Below, piece after piece: positions 1-7,971 of a stretch of 64,000 bases of DNA. Numbering within the stretch: the stretch's first letter is position 1; each line of letters begins with the position of its first letter. This stretch comes from Croceibacterium_B sp963783195. GTDB lineage: Bacteria; Pseudomonadota; Alphaproteobacteria; Sphingomonadales; Sphingomonadaceae. Where the stretch lies: contig CAWAMV010000004.1 of the NCBI GenBank assembly GCA_963783195.1, positions 2,108,001-2,172,000 of the forward strand, given 5' to 3'. Under the pieces are notes generated by a model, which saw only the letters and a program-made list of their open reading frames with translations, was not told the origin of the DNA and did not search any database. The position numbers and the translations under genes are program-made.

Positions 1-262
1 TGCGCTCTTGGGCAAAGGCGGAACGATCGCTGGACCTCGCCGCATCGGCTTCGGCGTAGAGTAGCTGGCGGGCAAGATCGTCCAGTATTCCGCGGACGCG
101 GGCGAGCACCTCGTCCCCGAACAGGGCCTGGTCCTCGTTCGCCAGCAAGTGGCGCAGGATCGGGGTCGCGGTCGCAAGGACGGCGTCGCCCTGGGCGAGT
201 TCCTCGCGCAGGGTCGCCTCGACCGCGTCGAGGCTGCTCGCGGTCACCGGGGTGCTTTCCAT
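1..262 (-). CDS. conserved hypothetical protein, partial (runs off left edge)
   Basis: Only the first 87 codons are in the window; the rest lies beyond base 1. The ATG at 260-262 opens a frame with no stop to the edge. The visible protein starts MESTPVTASSLDAVE and is acidic, rich in Ala, Leu and Glu, and looks helical with no membrane segment or signal peptide. It follows the membrane-protein gene at 298-1476 on the same strand after 35 bases, so it is probably the third gene of a small leftward operon. I do not recognise the family. Reality as a gene rests on the open frame, the operon position and amino-acid composition. Confidence 0.55.
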   Translation of the reverse strand, partial: MESTPVTASSLDAVEATLREELAQGDAVLATATPILRHLLANEDQALFGDEVLARVRGILDDLARQLLYAEADAARSSDRSAFAQER

Positions 263-297
263 CGCTTCGCCATACCGCACCCGTGGTTAAATCAGCG

Positions 298-1476
298 TTA
301 TCCTCGCGAGCCGGGCCGTGCGGCGATGCGGAGCGCGAGAAGCACCAGGGTCACGAGCATGAAACCCCGTTCCGCGAAATCCGTCGCAGTCGCGAGGCCC
401 AGCAAAAGGATGACGAGCAGGCGATCGGTCGCCAGGATCCGCCATCCGGCTCGCTCGGCGCTCGGCCAAAACTGCAGCAAAGCGACGGGCAGGATGGCAA
501 GGAACAGGCGGCGATGCAGCGCACCTGGAATCGCAAGCGTACCGACTGCCACGAGCGCGAGGTCGGTTGCCGCGCGCAGGATCCGGGAAAATTTCGAGGC
601 CGGCGCCTCTCCCGCGAAGCTCGGGCGCTTGAGCTGCACCATGCCGTCGGCCAGCTCGATTGCCAGGACGGCTACCGCGAGGAGGGTGAATCCGACGATC
701 GGCATCGCGTACCATGCAGCGATGGGCGCCCCGGCAATCGCCGCCGCAGCGCCGATTCGGGCATAAAGGCCGCCCCGCGAAGGCCCGGTGGCGCCTCCCG
801 CAAATCGGCGCAGCAGCACCCGCGCGAGCCATGCCGTGGGACGCCAGGGCGAGACCGGTGGAAGGCGCCGCCGCAGCCAGCCGGGCTCCGCCGCCCTGCC
901 CTGCTCGGCCGTACGCAAGAGAACCCAGCGACCCTCGGCGAGCTCCACTTCGGGCAGGGCGCGTTCGGGCACGCCCGCCTGACGGGCGATGCGAAGCAGG
1001 CCAGCGATCGGGTCGCCGTCTTCAGGCAACATGTCGAGCGCGGCGGCGAGCCTGCCCGGCACGATCATCGCCCCGCCCCAGGCAGTCGCCAGGTCGAGAA
1101 GTTCGAAACCCGCGCCGGCGCCCGTTTGGACGGGCAGGGAAAGGATCGTCGTCCCCTTGCGCAGGGCCTCGTAAGCCACGAGCGAATCGGGCAGCAGGCC
1201 GCGCGCCAGGACGAGCAACTCATCCTCGCCGCGCACTGCAGCCGGCAAGTCCCGAGGTCCGCGCAGGACCTGGAACTGAGCGCCCGCACCCTCCGCCGCG
1301 TGACGAAGCGCAATGGCTTCGGGTGCGGCGCCGTGACCGAAGCAAAGGATTTTCGTGCACCCCTCCCCCAGCGCGAAATCGAGCTGGTGGAGCGAGACCG
1401 GACGGCCGCCCAGCACGGCCGGTTCGCGGTCCGGCTCGAATGCGGCATCGTCGGTGGCAATCAGGGCGACACGCAC
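298..1476 (-). CDS. two-part protein: transferase-like N-terminus, multi-helix membrane C-terminus
   Basis: A 392-residue protein. The start is a GTG at 1474-1476 preceded by a good ribosome site (GAGGAGAG). Residues 1-60 (VALIATDD, then AVLGGRPVSLHQ) resemble the opening of nucleotidyltransferase-type Rossmann folds. From about residue 235 there are four or more hydrophobic segments, with an ELADG motif that loosely recalls CDP-alcohol phosphotransferases. The full DG...AR...G...D...D signature of that family is not visible. It sits between the Hpt-like gene and the partial left-edge gene on the same strand. Function is unknown; a membrane lipid or headgroup enzyme is one possibility, inferred only from domain style. 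Confidence 0.7.
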   Translation of the reverse strand: MRVALIATDDAAFEPDREPAVLGGRPVSLHQLDFALGEGCTKILCFGHGAAPEAIALRHAAEGAGAQFQVLRGPRDLPAAVRGEDELLVLARGLLPDSLVAYEALRKGTTILSLPVQTGAGAGFELLDLATAWGGAMIVPGRLAAALDMLPEDGDPIAGLLRIARQAGVPERALPEVELAEGRWVLLRTAEQGRAAEPGWLRRRLPPVSPWRPTAWLARVLLRRFAGGATGPSRGGLYARIGAAAAIAGAPIAAWYAMPIVGFTLLAVAVLAIELADGMVQLKRPSFAGEAPASKFSRILRAATDLALVAVGTLAIPGALHRRLFLAILPVALLQFWPSAERAGWRILATDRLLVILLLGLATATDFAERGFMLVTLVLLALRIAARPGSRG

Positions 1477-1534
1477 CCGCGGCTCTCCTCGTTCGGAAGG
1501 CCCGATAGCTAGAGGCTACGCCGACAGGCTGCAA

Positions 1535-1849
1535 TCAGCCTTCGGCGAACTCGCGGCAGAAGCGTTCGAACTTGCGCACGACGACGGGATCGCCCGGAGC
1601 TCCGTCGAGCGCCTCGTTCGCCAATGCGACCAGTGCCGGGGCATGGAAGCTGCCTCCCAGGCTCTTCAGCCGTTGCGCAGCCATTTCCCAGTTCCCGTCG
1701 CAGCGCGCGCGCCGCAGCAGGTCGACCTGTGCTTCGAGGCTCTCGCCAAAAGCTTCACGAAGTTCGGCGAGCAACGCGGGATCGGCCCCCGCAGCAGCGG
1801 CGAATGTCGCATCGAGACTGTCACTGATGAAAGCCATCCACAGGTGCAT
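1535..1849 (-). CDS. Hpt-like four-helix protein lacking the phospho-accepting histidine
   Basis: A 104-residue all-helical protein. Residues 58-82 (AAQRLKSLGGSFHAPALV) follow the pattern of histidine phosphotransfer (Hpt) domains, where an A-H-x-L-K-G core carries the phosphorylated His. Here that His is replaced (AQRLKSLGG), so phosphorelay activity is doubtful; it may be a degenerate or structural relative. The chosen ATG is at 1847-1849. A second ATG twelve bases downstream is equally possible because neither has a clear ribosome site. It is divergent from the coiled-coil gene at 1907 and leads a small leftward operon with the two genes to its left. Confidence 0.6.
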   Translation of the reverse strand: MHLWMAFISDSLDATFAAAAGADPALLAELREAFGESLEAQVDLLRRARCDGNWEMAAQRLKSLGGSFHAPALVALANEALDGAPGDPVVVRKFERFCREFAEG

Positions 1850-1906
1850 GGGCGCGAAAGGGTTAATGCTGGTTTAAAGGGGCTTGGCCTGTGTTATCTT
1901 CGCCCG

Positions 1907-4462
1907 ATGACGCGCAGGGAAAAGCTGGTTGCCGTGGGAGAAATCCTGGACGGCACCGAAGAGGCGGAGGCTCCGGCATCCCGGAGGGCCATCGACATGG
2001 ACGAACTCGTCGCCGACCAGATCTGGGATCAGGAAGAGACCGAATCCTCGCGGCTGCGCGGCAGCTGGATCGTGCCGACCCTGGCCGTGCTGGCGATACT
2101 GGCGTGGACCGGCTTCTTCGGTTGGTCGCATAAACGTGAAATCCTCGCGGGAGCTACGCCGGCAGAATGGAGCGACTGGGTCGTCGCCTGGTCTGTGCCC
2201 GTGCTGCTGGTCATCACGCTCTGGCTGCTCGCCATGCGCCATTCGCGGCGCGAGGCAGCCCGATTCGCCGATGTCGCCAACGTGTTGTCGCGCGAGAGCG
2301 CCTCGCTCGAAGCCCGGCTTTCGGTAATCAACCGCGAGCTCAGTGTCGCCCGCGATTTCATCGCCGCCCAGTCCCGTGATCTCGAATCGCTCGGACGAAT
2401 GGCGACCGAGCGCATTTCGGAGCACGCCGCCCGGCTGCAAGCGCTGATCGTGGAAAACGGAGCCCAAGTAGAGACGATCGGGCAAGTGAGCGAAACGGCG
2501 CGCGACAACATGGAACGGTTGCGCGGCGACCTGCCCGTCATCTCCAACTCTGCGCGCGACGTGGCGAGCCAGATCGGTCACGCCGGCAATACCGCGCAGA
2601 GCCAGCTCGAGGAGATGATTTCAGGCTTCAATCGCCTCAACCAGTTCGGAGAGGCGAGCGAGCGACAGGTCGAATCCCTGCGCGAGCGAGTCGATGCGGC
2701 AGTGTCCGCCTTCGAAGTCCAGGCCCTGCAGCTCGACGAAATTGCAACCGCGCGCTTCGCGGCGCTGGGCGAGCGCAGCGAGTCCTTCCGCGCCGAACTC
2801 GACAGCCGCGAAGTGGAAGCCCTCGCCGCCCTGCGCCGCCGGGCCGATGCGCTGCGCGATGAACTGGCTGCGCAACAGGCGGACATCCAGCGCCGGGCGG
2901 AAGAGGAAATCGTCCTGCTGCGCGAACGCGTCTCCGCCGCCGCCGACGACGGGCTCGAAGTGCTCGAATCCATGCGCTCCGGCCAGAACGACGCCACGCG
3001 TACCTGGAGCACCGCGGTCGAAGAACTCAAGGCGCGCATGCTCGGCGCGATCGAAGAAATCGACCAGGTCGATTCCCGCGCTCTCGACAACGCACGCAAC
3101 CGTTTGACCGCCTTGAGCGAGGAGGCGGAGCGAATCGACACCGCCATGGGGCAGCGCGCCGCCGCCTTCGACGACGCGATGCGCCGCCGCAGCGGCGATG
3201 CGCGCCAGCGCGAGACCGATGCGATCGCCGCGCTGCAGGGCCGGCTCGAGGAACTCGACGCGCACGTCCGCGAACGGCAGGAAGAACAGCTCGCCCACGT
3301 CGCAGGCCTGTCCGAGCGCGGCGACGCCCTGCTTGGGCGAATGCGCGCGATCGCCGCGGAGATGGAACGCCTTACCGAACAGGGTGACGAAACCGGTGGC
3401 GCGCTGCAGGAAGCTGCGGCGGGCCTCGCGGCCAATCTCGCCGAGGGGCGGTCCGAGCTGGAAGCGAGCAGCGCAATGGTCGGCAAGCTGACCGACGAGA
3501 CGGTGCGCCTGCTGGAGCTCATCCGCGCCGGCGCCGCACATTCGCAGAACGACCTCCCCAGGGCGCTGAAGGAGGCCGCCAGCGATCTCGACCGGTTCGA
3601 GACGCGGATCCGCGAAACTCACGGCCTTGTCGGCGAAACCGCCCAACGGGGCGCCGAAGTTGCCGGGCACGCCACGAAGGCCCATCACGAAGGGCTCGCC
3701 GCGGTCGAACAGTTCGGTGCACTCGAGGCGCGCATCGTCGAGGCAGGACGGGCGCAGGCCGAACGGCTCGAACATCTCGAACAGGCGCTTTCAGCCGTTT
3801 CCGAAAAAGCCGACGCGCTGGCCGAAAAGGCGCGCGCCTCGCTTGGAGAAGCGCTCGAGAATATGTCCGGGCGCTTTGCCGAAGACAGCGCCGACGTGAT
3901 CGAGAAGGCGATGCGCGAGCATGCCGAGGCGGCGATTGCCGAACTCGAGGAAACCGCGCAACGCGCCGGCGAAGCGAGCCGCGAAGTGGCCGTGCAATTG
4001 CGCGATCAGCTCTCGGCGGTCAACGAGCTCGCGGGCAACCTGGAACACCGCGTCGCCCATGCCCGGCGCCAGGCCGAAGAGCAGGTCGACAACGACTTCG
4101 CCCGCCGCATGGCGCTGATTAGCGAAAGCCTGAATTCGAACGCGATCGACATCTCCAAGGCATTCGACAACGATGTCGCAGATACCGCCTGGGCGTCCTA
4201 TCTGCGCGGCGACCGCAGCATCTTTACCCGGCGCGCGGTGCGCCTGCTCGACAATCCGACGTCACGCGAAGTTTCTGAAATCTACCACGACGACAGCGAT
4301 TTCCGGGAAACGGTCAACCGCTACATCCATGACTTCGAAGCGATGCTGCGCTCGGTGCTTTCGACCCGTGACGGTCATGCCATGGGCGTGACGCTGCTGT
4401 CGTCGGACCCCGGCAAGCTCTACGTGGCGCTGGCCCAGGCTATCGACCGCCTGCGCGACTAG
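1907..4462 (+). CDS. large membrane-anchored coiled-coil protein
   Basis: An 851-residue protein. The frame is open further upstream, but the ATG at 1907 is preferred because it clears the divergent gene and starts a plausible cytoplasmic leader (MTRREKLVAVGEIL). Two transmembrane helices lie near residues 60-76 and 92-110 (WIVPTLAVLAILAW, then VPVLLVITLWLLA). About 600 residues of Glu/Arg/Ala-rich coiled coil follow, reminiscent of methyl-accepting or chromosome-partition proteins but with no catalytic motif that I can identify. The last 120 residues look globular. It may organise something at the inner membrane; no substrate can be inferred. Its 3' end lies in a 48-base tandem duplication shared with the convergent DUF1467 gene. 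Confidence 0.85.
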   Translation: MTRREKLVAVGEILDGTEEAEAPASRRAIDMDELVADQIWDQEETESSRLRGSWIVPTLAVLAILAWTGFFGWSHKREILAGATPAEWSDWVVAWSVPVLLVITLWLLAMRHSRREAARFADVANVLSRESASLEARLSVINRELSVARDFIAAQSRDLESLGRMATERISEHAARLQALIVENGAQVETIGQVSETARDNMERLRGDLPVISNSARDVASQIGHAGNTAQSQLEEMISGFNRLNQFGEASERQVESLRERVDAAVSAFEVQALQLDEIATARFAALGERSESFRAELDSREVEALAALRRRADALRDELAAQQADIQRRAEEEIVLLRERVSAAADDGLEVLESMRSGQNDATRTWSTAVEELKARMLGAIEEIDQVDSRALDNARNRLTALSEEAERIDTAMGQRAAAFDDAMRRRSGDARQRETDAIAALQGRLEELDAHVRERQEEQLAHVAGLSERGDALLGRMRAIAAEMERLTEQGDETGGALQEAAAGLAANLAEGRSELEASSAMVGKLTDETVRLLELIRAGAAHSQNDLPRALKEAASDLDRFETRIRETHGLVGETAQRGAEVAGHATKAHHEGLAAVEQFGALEARIVEAGRAQAERLEHLEQALSAVSEKADALAEKARASLGEALENMSGRFAEDSADVIEKAMREHAEAAIAELEETAQRAGEASREVAVQLRDQLSAVNELAGNLEHRVAHARRQAEEQVDNDFARRMALISESLNSNAIDISKAFDNDVADTAWASYLRGDRSIFTRRAVRLLDNPTSREVSEIYHDDSDFRETVNRYIHDFEAMLRSVLSTRDGHAMGVTLLSSDPGKLYVALAQAIDRLRD

Positions 4463-4522
4463 TTCGCCGGGCGGTCGCTGGCCCAGGCTATCGACCGCCT
4501 GCGCGACTAGTTCGCCGGGCGG
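4428..4522. repeat. 48-bp tandem duplication over two convergent gene ends
   Basis: Bases 4428-4475 and 4476-4522 are direct copies: 47 consecutive bases match at a period of 48. The unit holds the last codons and TAG of the coiled-coil gene and, on the other strand, the last codons and TAG of the DUF1467 gene. In one unit the two stops share the palindrome CTAG. The ancestral arrangement therefore had overlapping convergent stops, and the duplication moved the two genes apart without altering either protein. Confidence 0.95.
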
Positions 4523-4824
4523 CTGCCGTCGTGCGGGTCGTAAGCCGATTCGAGCCCCAGCGCCTTGCCGAGAAAATCGATGTCGTTCACCTCGACCCAC
4601 CCGTTGACGTAATTGACCACGAACAGCGCGCACAGGGCGGTTGCCAGGATCGTCGCCCGGAGCACGACCCGCCCGGGCCGGAAGTTCGCCGGCGCGCTGT
4701 CCGCCTGACCCGGCACCTTGGGCAACCCTGCCTCGTCGTGCGTCTTGATCCCGAAAGGCATCATGATGAACGCGCTCATCACCCAGATGAGCGCATAGAT
4801 CGCGAGAACCGAGGTCCACTCCAT
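4507..4824 (-). CDS. DUF1467 family small membrane protein
   Basis: A 105-residue protein with a hydrophobic helix at about 5-23, then the motif MMPFGIKTHDEAG, a P/G-rich linker (KVPGQADSAPANFRPG) and a second helix at about 55-75. This layout matches DUF1467 proteins of alphaproteobacteria, whose function is unknown. The C-terminus is about 15 residues longer than I expect for the family. Its ATG overlaps the TGA of the RNase J gene by one base, so it is translationally coupled and closes the long operon. Its stop codon lies in the right copy of the 48-bp tandem duplication. Confidence 0.85.
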   Translation of the reverse strand: MEWTSVLAIYALIWVMSAFIMMPFGIKTHDEAGLPKVPGQADSAPANFRPGRVVLRATILATALCALFVVNYVNGWVEVNDIDFLGKALGLESAYDPHDGSRPAN

Positions 4825-6473
4825 CAGGCTGCTCCGGCAAGTATGACGCGCGTTTGAGGCTTCTTTCCGCTCCAGCGCTGCGCGGCCCGGCGGGCGGCAA
4901 GGCGGGCGGCTTCGACCAACGCCTCAGGATCGCGCGCCTGCGGCCCCTTCAGGCGGCCGAGGGCATTCAGCACGTCGAGCTGAGCTTCCTCGACGAAGGC
5001 CTGGTAATCCTCGTCCAGCGGAAGGCCGTAACCCGCGACCTGAACGGTCTTGCCGTCGAGCACTACGACTAGGAATCCGTCGCGCGCCAGACGACGGCGC
5101 ATGACCACTGTCTCGCCGTCTGCCGGGACGATAATCTCGCCATCCAGAACGAGCCGACCGGCGCGAACCTGCGCTAGGCGCTCGGCCTTGCCCGGCGCCA
5201 GCCGAACGATATCGCCGTTCTGCTGGACCACCGCCCGCGGGATGCCGCTCGACCGGCCGAGCCGTGCCTGCTCCTGCATGTGGCGCATCTCGCCGTGGAC
5301 CGGAACGAGTACCTCCGGTCGCAGCCAGCCATAAAGCGCCTGCAATTCGGGCCGCCCCGGGTGCCCGGAGACGTGTATCTCGCTCTGCCGGTCGGTGACC
5401 ATTTCGATCCCCCGCGCCGCCAGGCGATTCTGCACGCGGCCGATGGCGATCTCGTTGCCCGGAATCTGCCGGCTGGAGAACAGGACTACGTCGCCCTTGA
5501 CCAGCTCGATCGGGTGGTTTTCCTCGGCGATGCGGGCCAGGGCTGCACGCGGTTCGCCCTGCCCGCCGGTCGCGAGAATCATCACCTCCCCGCGCGGCAA
5601 GCCCATCGCGGTGTCGAAATCGACCAGTGGCGGGAAGTGTTCGAGGTACCCGTTGTCCTGCGCCACCTCGATGATCCGGTCGAGCGAACGGCCGGCGACA
5701 CACAGCCGGCGTCCGGTTTCCTCGGCCACGTGGCCGAGCGTCTGCAGCCGCGCCACGTTGGAGGCGAAGGTGGTGACGAGAACCCTGCGGCCGCCCCACT
5801 TCTGCACTTCTTCCAGCAGCCCGCGGTAGACCGCGCCCTCGCTCCCCGAAGGCACCGGATTGAACACGTTGGTCGAATCGCAAACGAGGGCAAGGATCCC
5901 CTCGTCGCCGTATTCGGTGAGTTCTTCCTCCGTCGCCGGCTCCCCGATCATCGGCTCTTCGTCCAGCTTCCAGTCCCCGGTATGGAACACCCGGCCGTGC
6001 GGCGTCTCGATCAGCAGGGCGTTACCCTCGGCGATCGAGTGAGCGAGCGGGATGTAGGTGACTTCGAACGGACCGAGTTCGATCGAACCGTGGTCTTCCC
6101 TGATCACGTTGACTTCGATCTTGTCGACGAGCCCCGCTTCCTGGAGCTTGCGACGGACGAGCTCGGCGGTGAACGGCGTGGCGTAGAGCGGGACGCCGAG
6201 TTCCTCGGCAAAATAGGGGACCGCACCAATGTGGTCTTCGTGCGCGTGGGTCAGGACGATCCCGAGCAGGTCCTCGCGCCGCTCCTCGATAAAGTCGAGA
6301 TCGGCAAAGACCAGATCGATGCCGGGGTACTCGTCGCCCCCGAACGTCATGCCGAGGTCGACCATCAGCCACTTGCCCTGGCAGCCGTAGAGATTGACGT
6401 TCATGCCGATTTCGCCCGAGCCACCGAGGGCCAGGAACAGCAGTTCGTCCTCCGGAGTGAGGTCCTTCTTCAT
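4824..6473 (-). CDS. rnj: ribonuclease J
   Basis: A 549-residue protein with metallo-beta-lactamase and beta-CASP domains. It should be a zinc-dependent 5'-3' exonuclease and endonuclease of RNA decay and maturation. The metal site HAHEDH is at residues 76-81, followed by the beta-CASP region with LVTTFASNVARLQ. A third motif, HVSGHPGRPEL, precedes the C-terminal domain. The length is typical of the family. Its ATG overlaps the end of coaX (ATGA), and its stop overlaps the start of the DUF1467 gene. RNase E is also encoded in the window, so this organism has both enzymes, which is common in alphaproteobacteria. Confidence 0.95.
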   Translation of the reverse strand: MKKDLTPEDELLFLALGGSGEIGMNVNLYGCQGKWLMVDLGMTFGGDEYPGIDLVFADLDFIEERREDLLGIVLTHAHEDHIGAVPYFAEELGVPLYATPFTAELVRRKLQEAGLVDKIEVNVIREDHGSIELGPFEVTYIPLAHSIAEGNALLIETPHGRVFHTGDWKLDEEPMIGEPATEEELTEYGDEGILALVCDSTNVFNPVPSGSEGAVYRGLLEEVQKWGGRRVLVTTFASNVARLQTLGHVAEETGRRLCVAGRSLDRIIEVAQDNGYLEHFPPLVDFDTAMGLPRGEVMILATGGQGEPRAALARIAEENHPIELVKGDVVLFSSRQIPGNEIAIGRVQNRLAARGIEMVTDRQSEIHVSGHPGRPELQALYGWLRPEVLVPVHGEMRHMQEQARLGRSSGIPRAVVQQNGDIVRLAPGKAERLAQVRAGRLVLDGEIIVPADGETVVMRRRLARDGFLVVVLDGKTVQVAGYGLPLDEDYQAFVEEAQLDVLNALGRLKGPQARDPEALVEAARLAARRAAQRWSGKKPQTRVILAGAA

Positions 6474-7246
6474 TCCGCACCCGCCTTTTCGGCGAGCAGG
6501 GCAAGACCCTCAAGCGTCAGGTCGGCGTCCACGTGGTCGAAGATGTCGGTGTGTTCGTCGAACAGGATGGCGAGCCCTCCGGTCGCGACGACCTTGGCCG
6601 GGCGGCCGATCTCGGCGCGGATGCGGGCGATCAACCCCTCCATCATGGCCACGTAGCCCCAGAACACGCCGATCTGCATCTGGTCCTCGGTATTGCGACC
6701 GATCACGCCCCTGCTGCCGCTCGGCGCCTCGATCGCTACGCGCGGCAGCTTCGCCGTGTTGTCGACCAGGGCATCGAGCGACAGGTTTATTCCGGGCGCG
6801 ATGATGCCTCCCTTGTAGGCGCCGTTGAAATCGACGACATCGAAGGTGGTCGCCGTGCCGTAGTCGATCACGATCAGGTCGCCGGGATACTTCGCATGTG
6901 CGGCTATCGCGTTGACCGCACGATCGGCGCCGAGGGTCTGCGGCTCGTCGACGTCGATTTCGATGCCCCAGCCCTGATCGCCCGCGAAGACCGGCGTCAC
7001 GCCGAAGTATTTCGTCGCCAGGACCTCGAGGTTGTGCCGCGCGCGCGGCACGACCGAGGACACGATCATCGCCGACACGTCATCGCGCGAATATCCCTCG
7101 ATGGCGAGCAGCTGCATCAGCCACACGGCGTACTCGTCGCCGGTGCGGCGTGGATCGGTGGCGATACGCCAGCGGGTGCGGATCTCCCGCCCGTGCATGA
7201 GCGCGAAGACCACGTTGGTGTTGCCGACATCGACGGCGAGAAGCAT
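6470..7246 (-). CDS. coaX: type III pantothenate kinase
   Basis: A 258-residue protein that phosphorylates pantothenate in the first step of coenzyme A synthesis. It starts MLLAVDVGNTN, the phosphate-binding DxGNT motif of ASKHA-fold CoaX enzymes. The internal motifs GADRAVNAIAA and VIDYGTATTFDVV are the substrate and second phosphate-binding regions, and the length is normal. Type III kinases need a monovalent cation and are not feedback-inhibited by CoA, which is known for the family and not shown here. It overlaps birA by one base (TAATG) and rnj by four bases. Confidence 0.95.
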   Translation of the reverse strand: MLLAVDVGNTNVVFALMHGREIRTRWRIATDPRRTGDEYAVWLMQLLAIEGYSRDDVSAMIVSSVVPRARHNLEVLATKYFGVTPVFAGDQGWGIEIDVDEPQTLGADRAVNAIAAHAKYPGDLIVIDYGTATTFDVVDFNGAYKGGIIAPGINLSLDALVDNTAKLPRVAIEAPSGSRGVIGRNTEDQMQIGVFWGYVAMMEGLIARIRAEIGRPAKVVATGGLAILFDEHTDIFDHVDADLTLEGLALLAEKAGAE

Positions 7247-7962
7247 TACTGTCCTTCCAGGGTTACGTCGCCCGCGTGAATGACACGCTGTGAGCCGTCT
7301 TCCAAGCGAAGCCGCAGCGCGCCGTCCGGTTCCAAACCTTCATAGCTACCCGAGAGCGCCTGTCCGCCCGAGTTGTGCACGGTCAGTTTCGCTCCGGGCA
7401 GATGTGCCGCGGCCTTCCAACGGTTCAGCAGCGGTTCCAGCCCGTACTGCCGCCACCGGCCGAGCTCGAGGTCGAACCGCGCCGCGAGTTCGCGTGCGAA
7501 CGCATCGCGGTCCGGCGCGGGCCCGTAGTGCGACAGCGCCCGCGTGCGGCGCTCGGCCAGCAGGGGAGCATCGGCGAGATTCACCCCGATGCCGATCACT
7601 GCGCTGTCCCCATGGCGCTCGAGCAGAAGGCCGCAGAATTTCGCGTCGCCGAGCATGACGTCGTTGGGCCACTTGAGTTGCAATTCGCGCGGTCCGGCGA
7701 GGCGCGACAGCACGGCTTCGTAGACCGCGAGCGCCGCAACGAAACTGAGCCCGGAAGCCGCAGGATCCTGCGGACCGAGGTGGACGACGGTGGAGCCCAT
7801 GAAATTGCCTGGCGCATCCAGCCATGCGCGACCCTGCCGCCCCCTGCCCGCGGTCTGACGGTCAGCGACCAGCCATGTCCCCTCGGGCACGCGCTCGCCC
7901 GCCGCGAGCCGCGCAATGAGGTCCGCATTGGTCGAGCCGGTCTCGGGAACGAACTCGATCAA
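7246..7962 (-). CDS. birA: biotin--[acetyl-CoA-carboxylase] ligase
   Basis: A 238-residue class I biotin protein ligase with no N-terminal DNA-binding domain, so it should attach biotin to the carboxylase carrier protein without acting as a repressor. It begins IEFVPETGSTNADL, and the nucleotide/biotin loop TAGRGRQGRAW is at about 37-47. LKWPNDVMLGDAKFCGLL, the catalytic-lysine region, and IGIGVNL follow. It lies 9 bases beyond the end of nuoN. Its stop overlaps coaX, so two cofactor genes appear to be read through from the complex I operon. Confidence 0.93.
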   Translation of the reverse strand: MIEFVPETGSTNADLIARLAAGERVPEGTWLVADRQTAGRGRQGRAWLDAPGNFMGSTVVHLGPQDPAASGLSFVAALAVYEAVLSRLAGPRELQLKWPNDVMLGDAKFCGLLLERHGDSAVIGIGVNLADAPLLAERRTRALSHYGPAPDRDAFARELAARFDLELGRWRQYGLEPLLNRWKAAAHLPGAKLTVHNSGGQALSGSYEGLEPDGALRLRLEDGSQRVIHAGDVTLEGQ

Positions 7963-7971
7963 GCCGGCGCG

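Noticed and set aside
5280..6656. A 458-codon open frame antisense to rnj and coaX
   Set aside because: Its composition mirrors the complement of real genes on the other strand; no start signal or recognisable domain.
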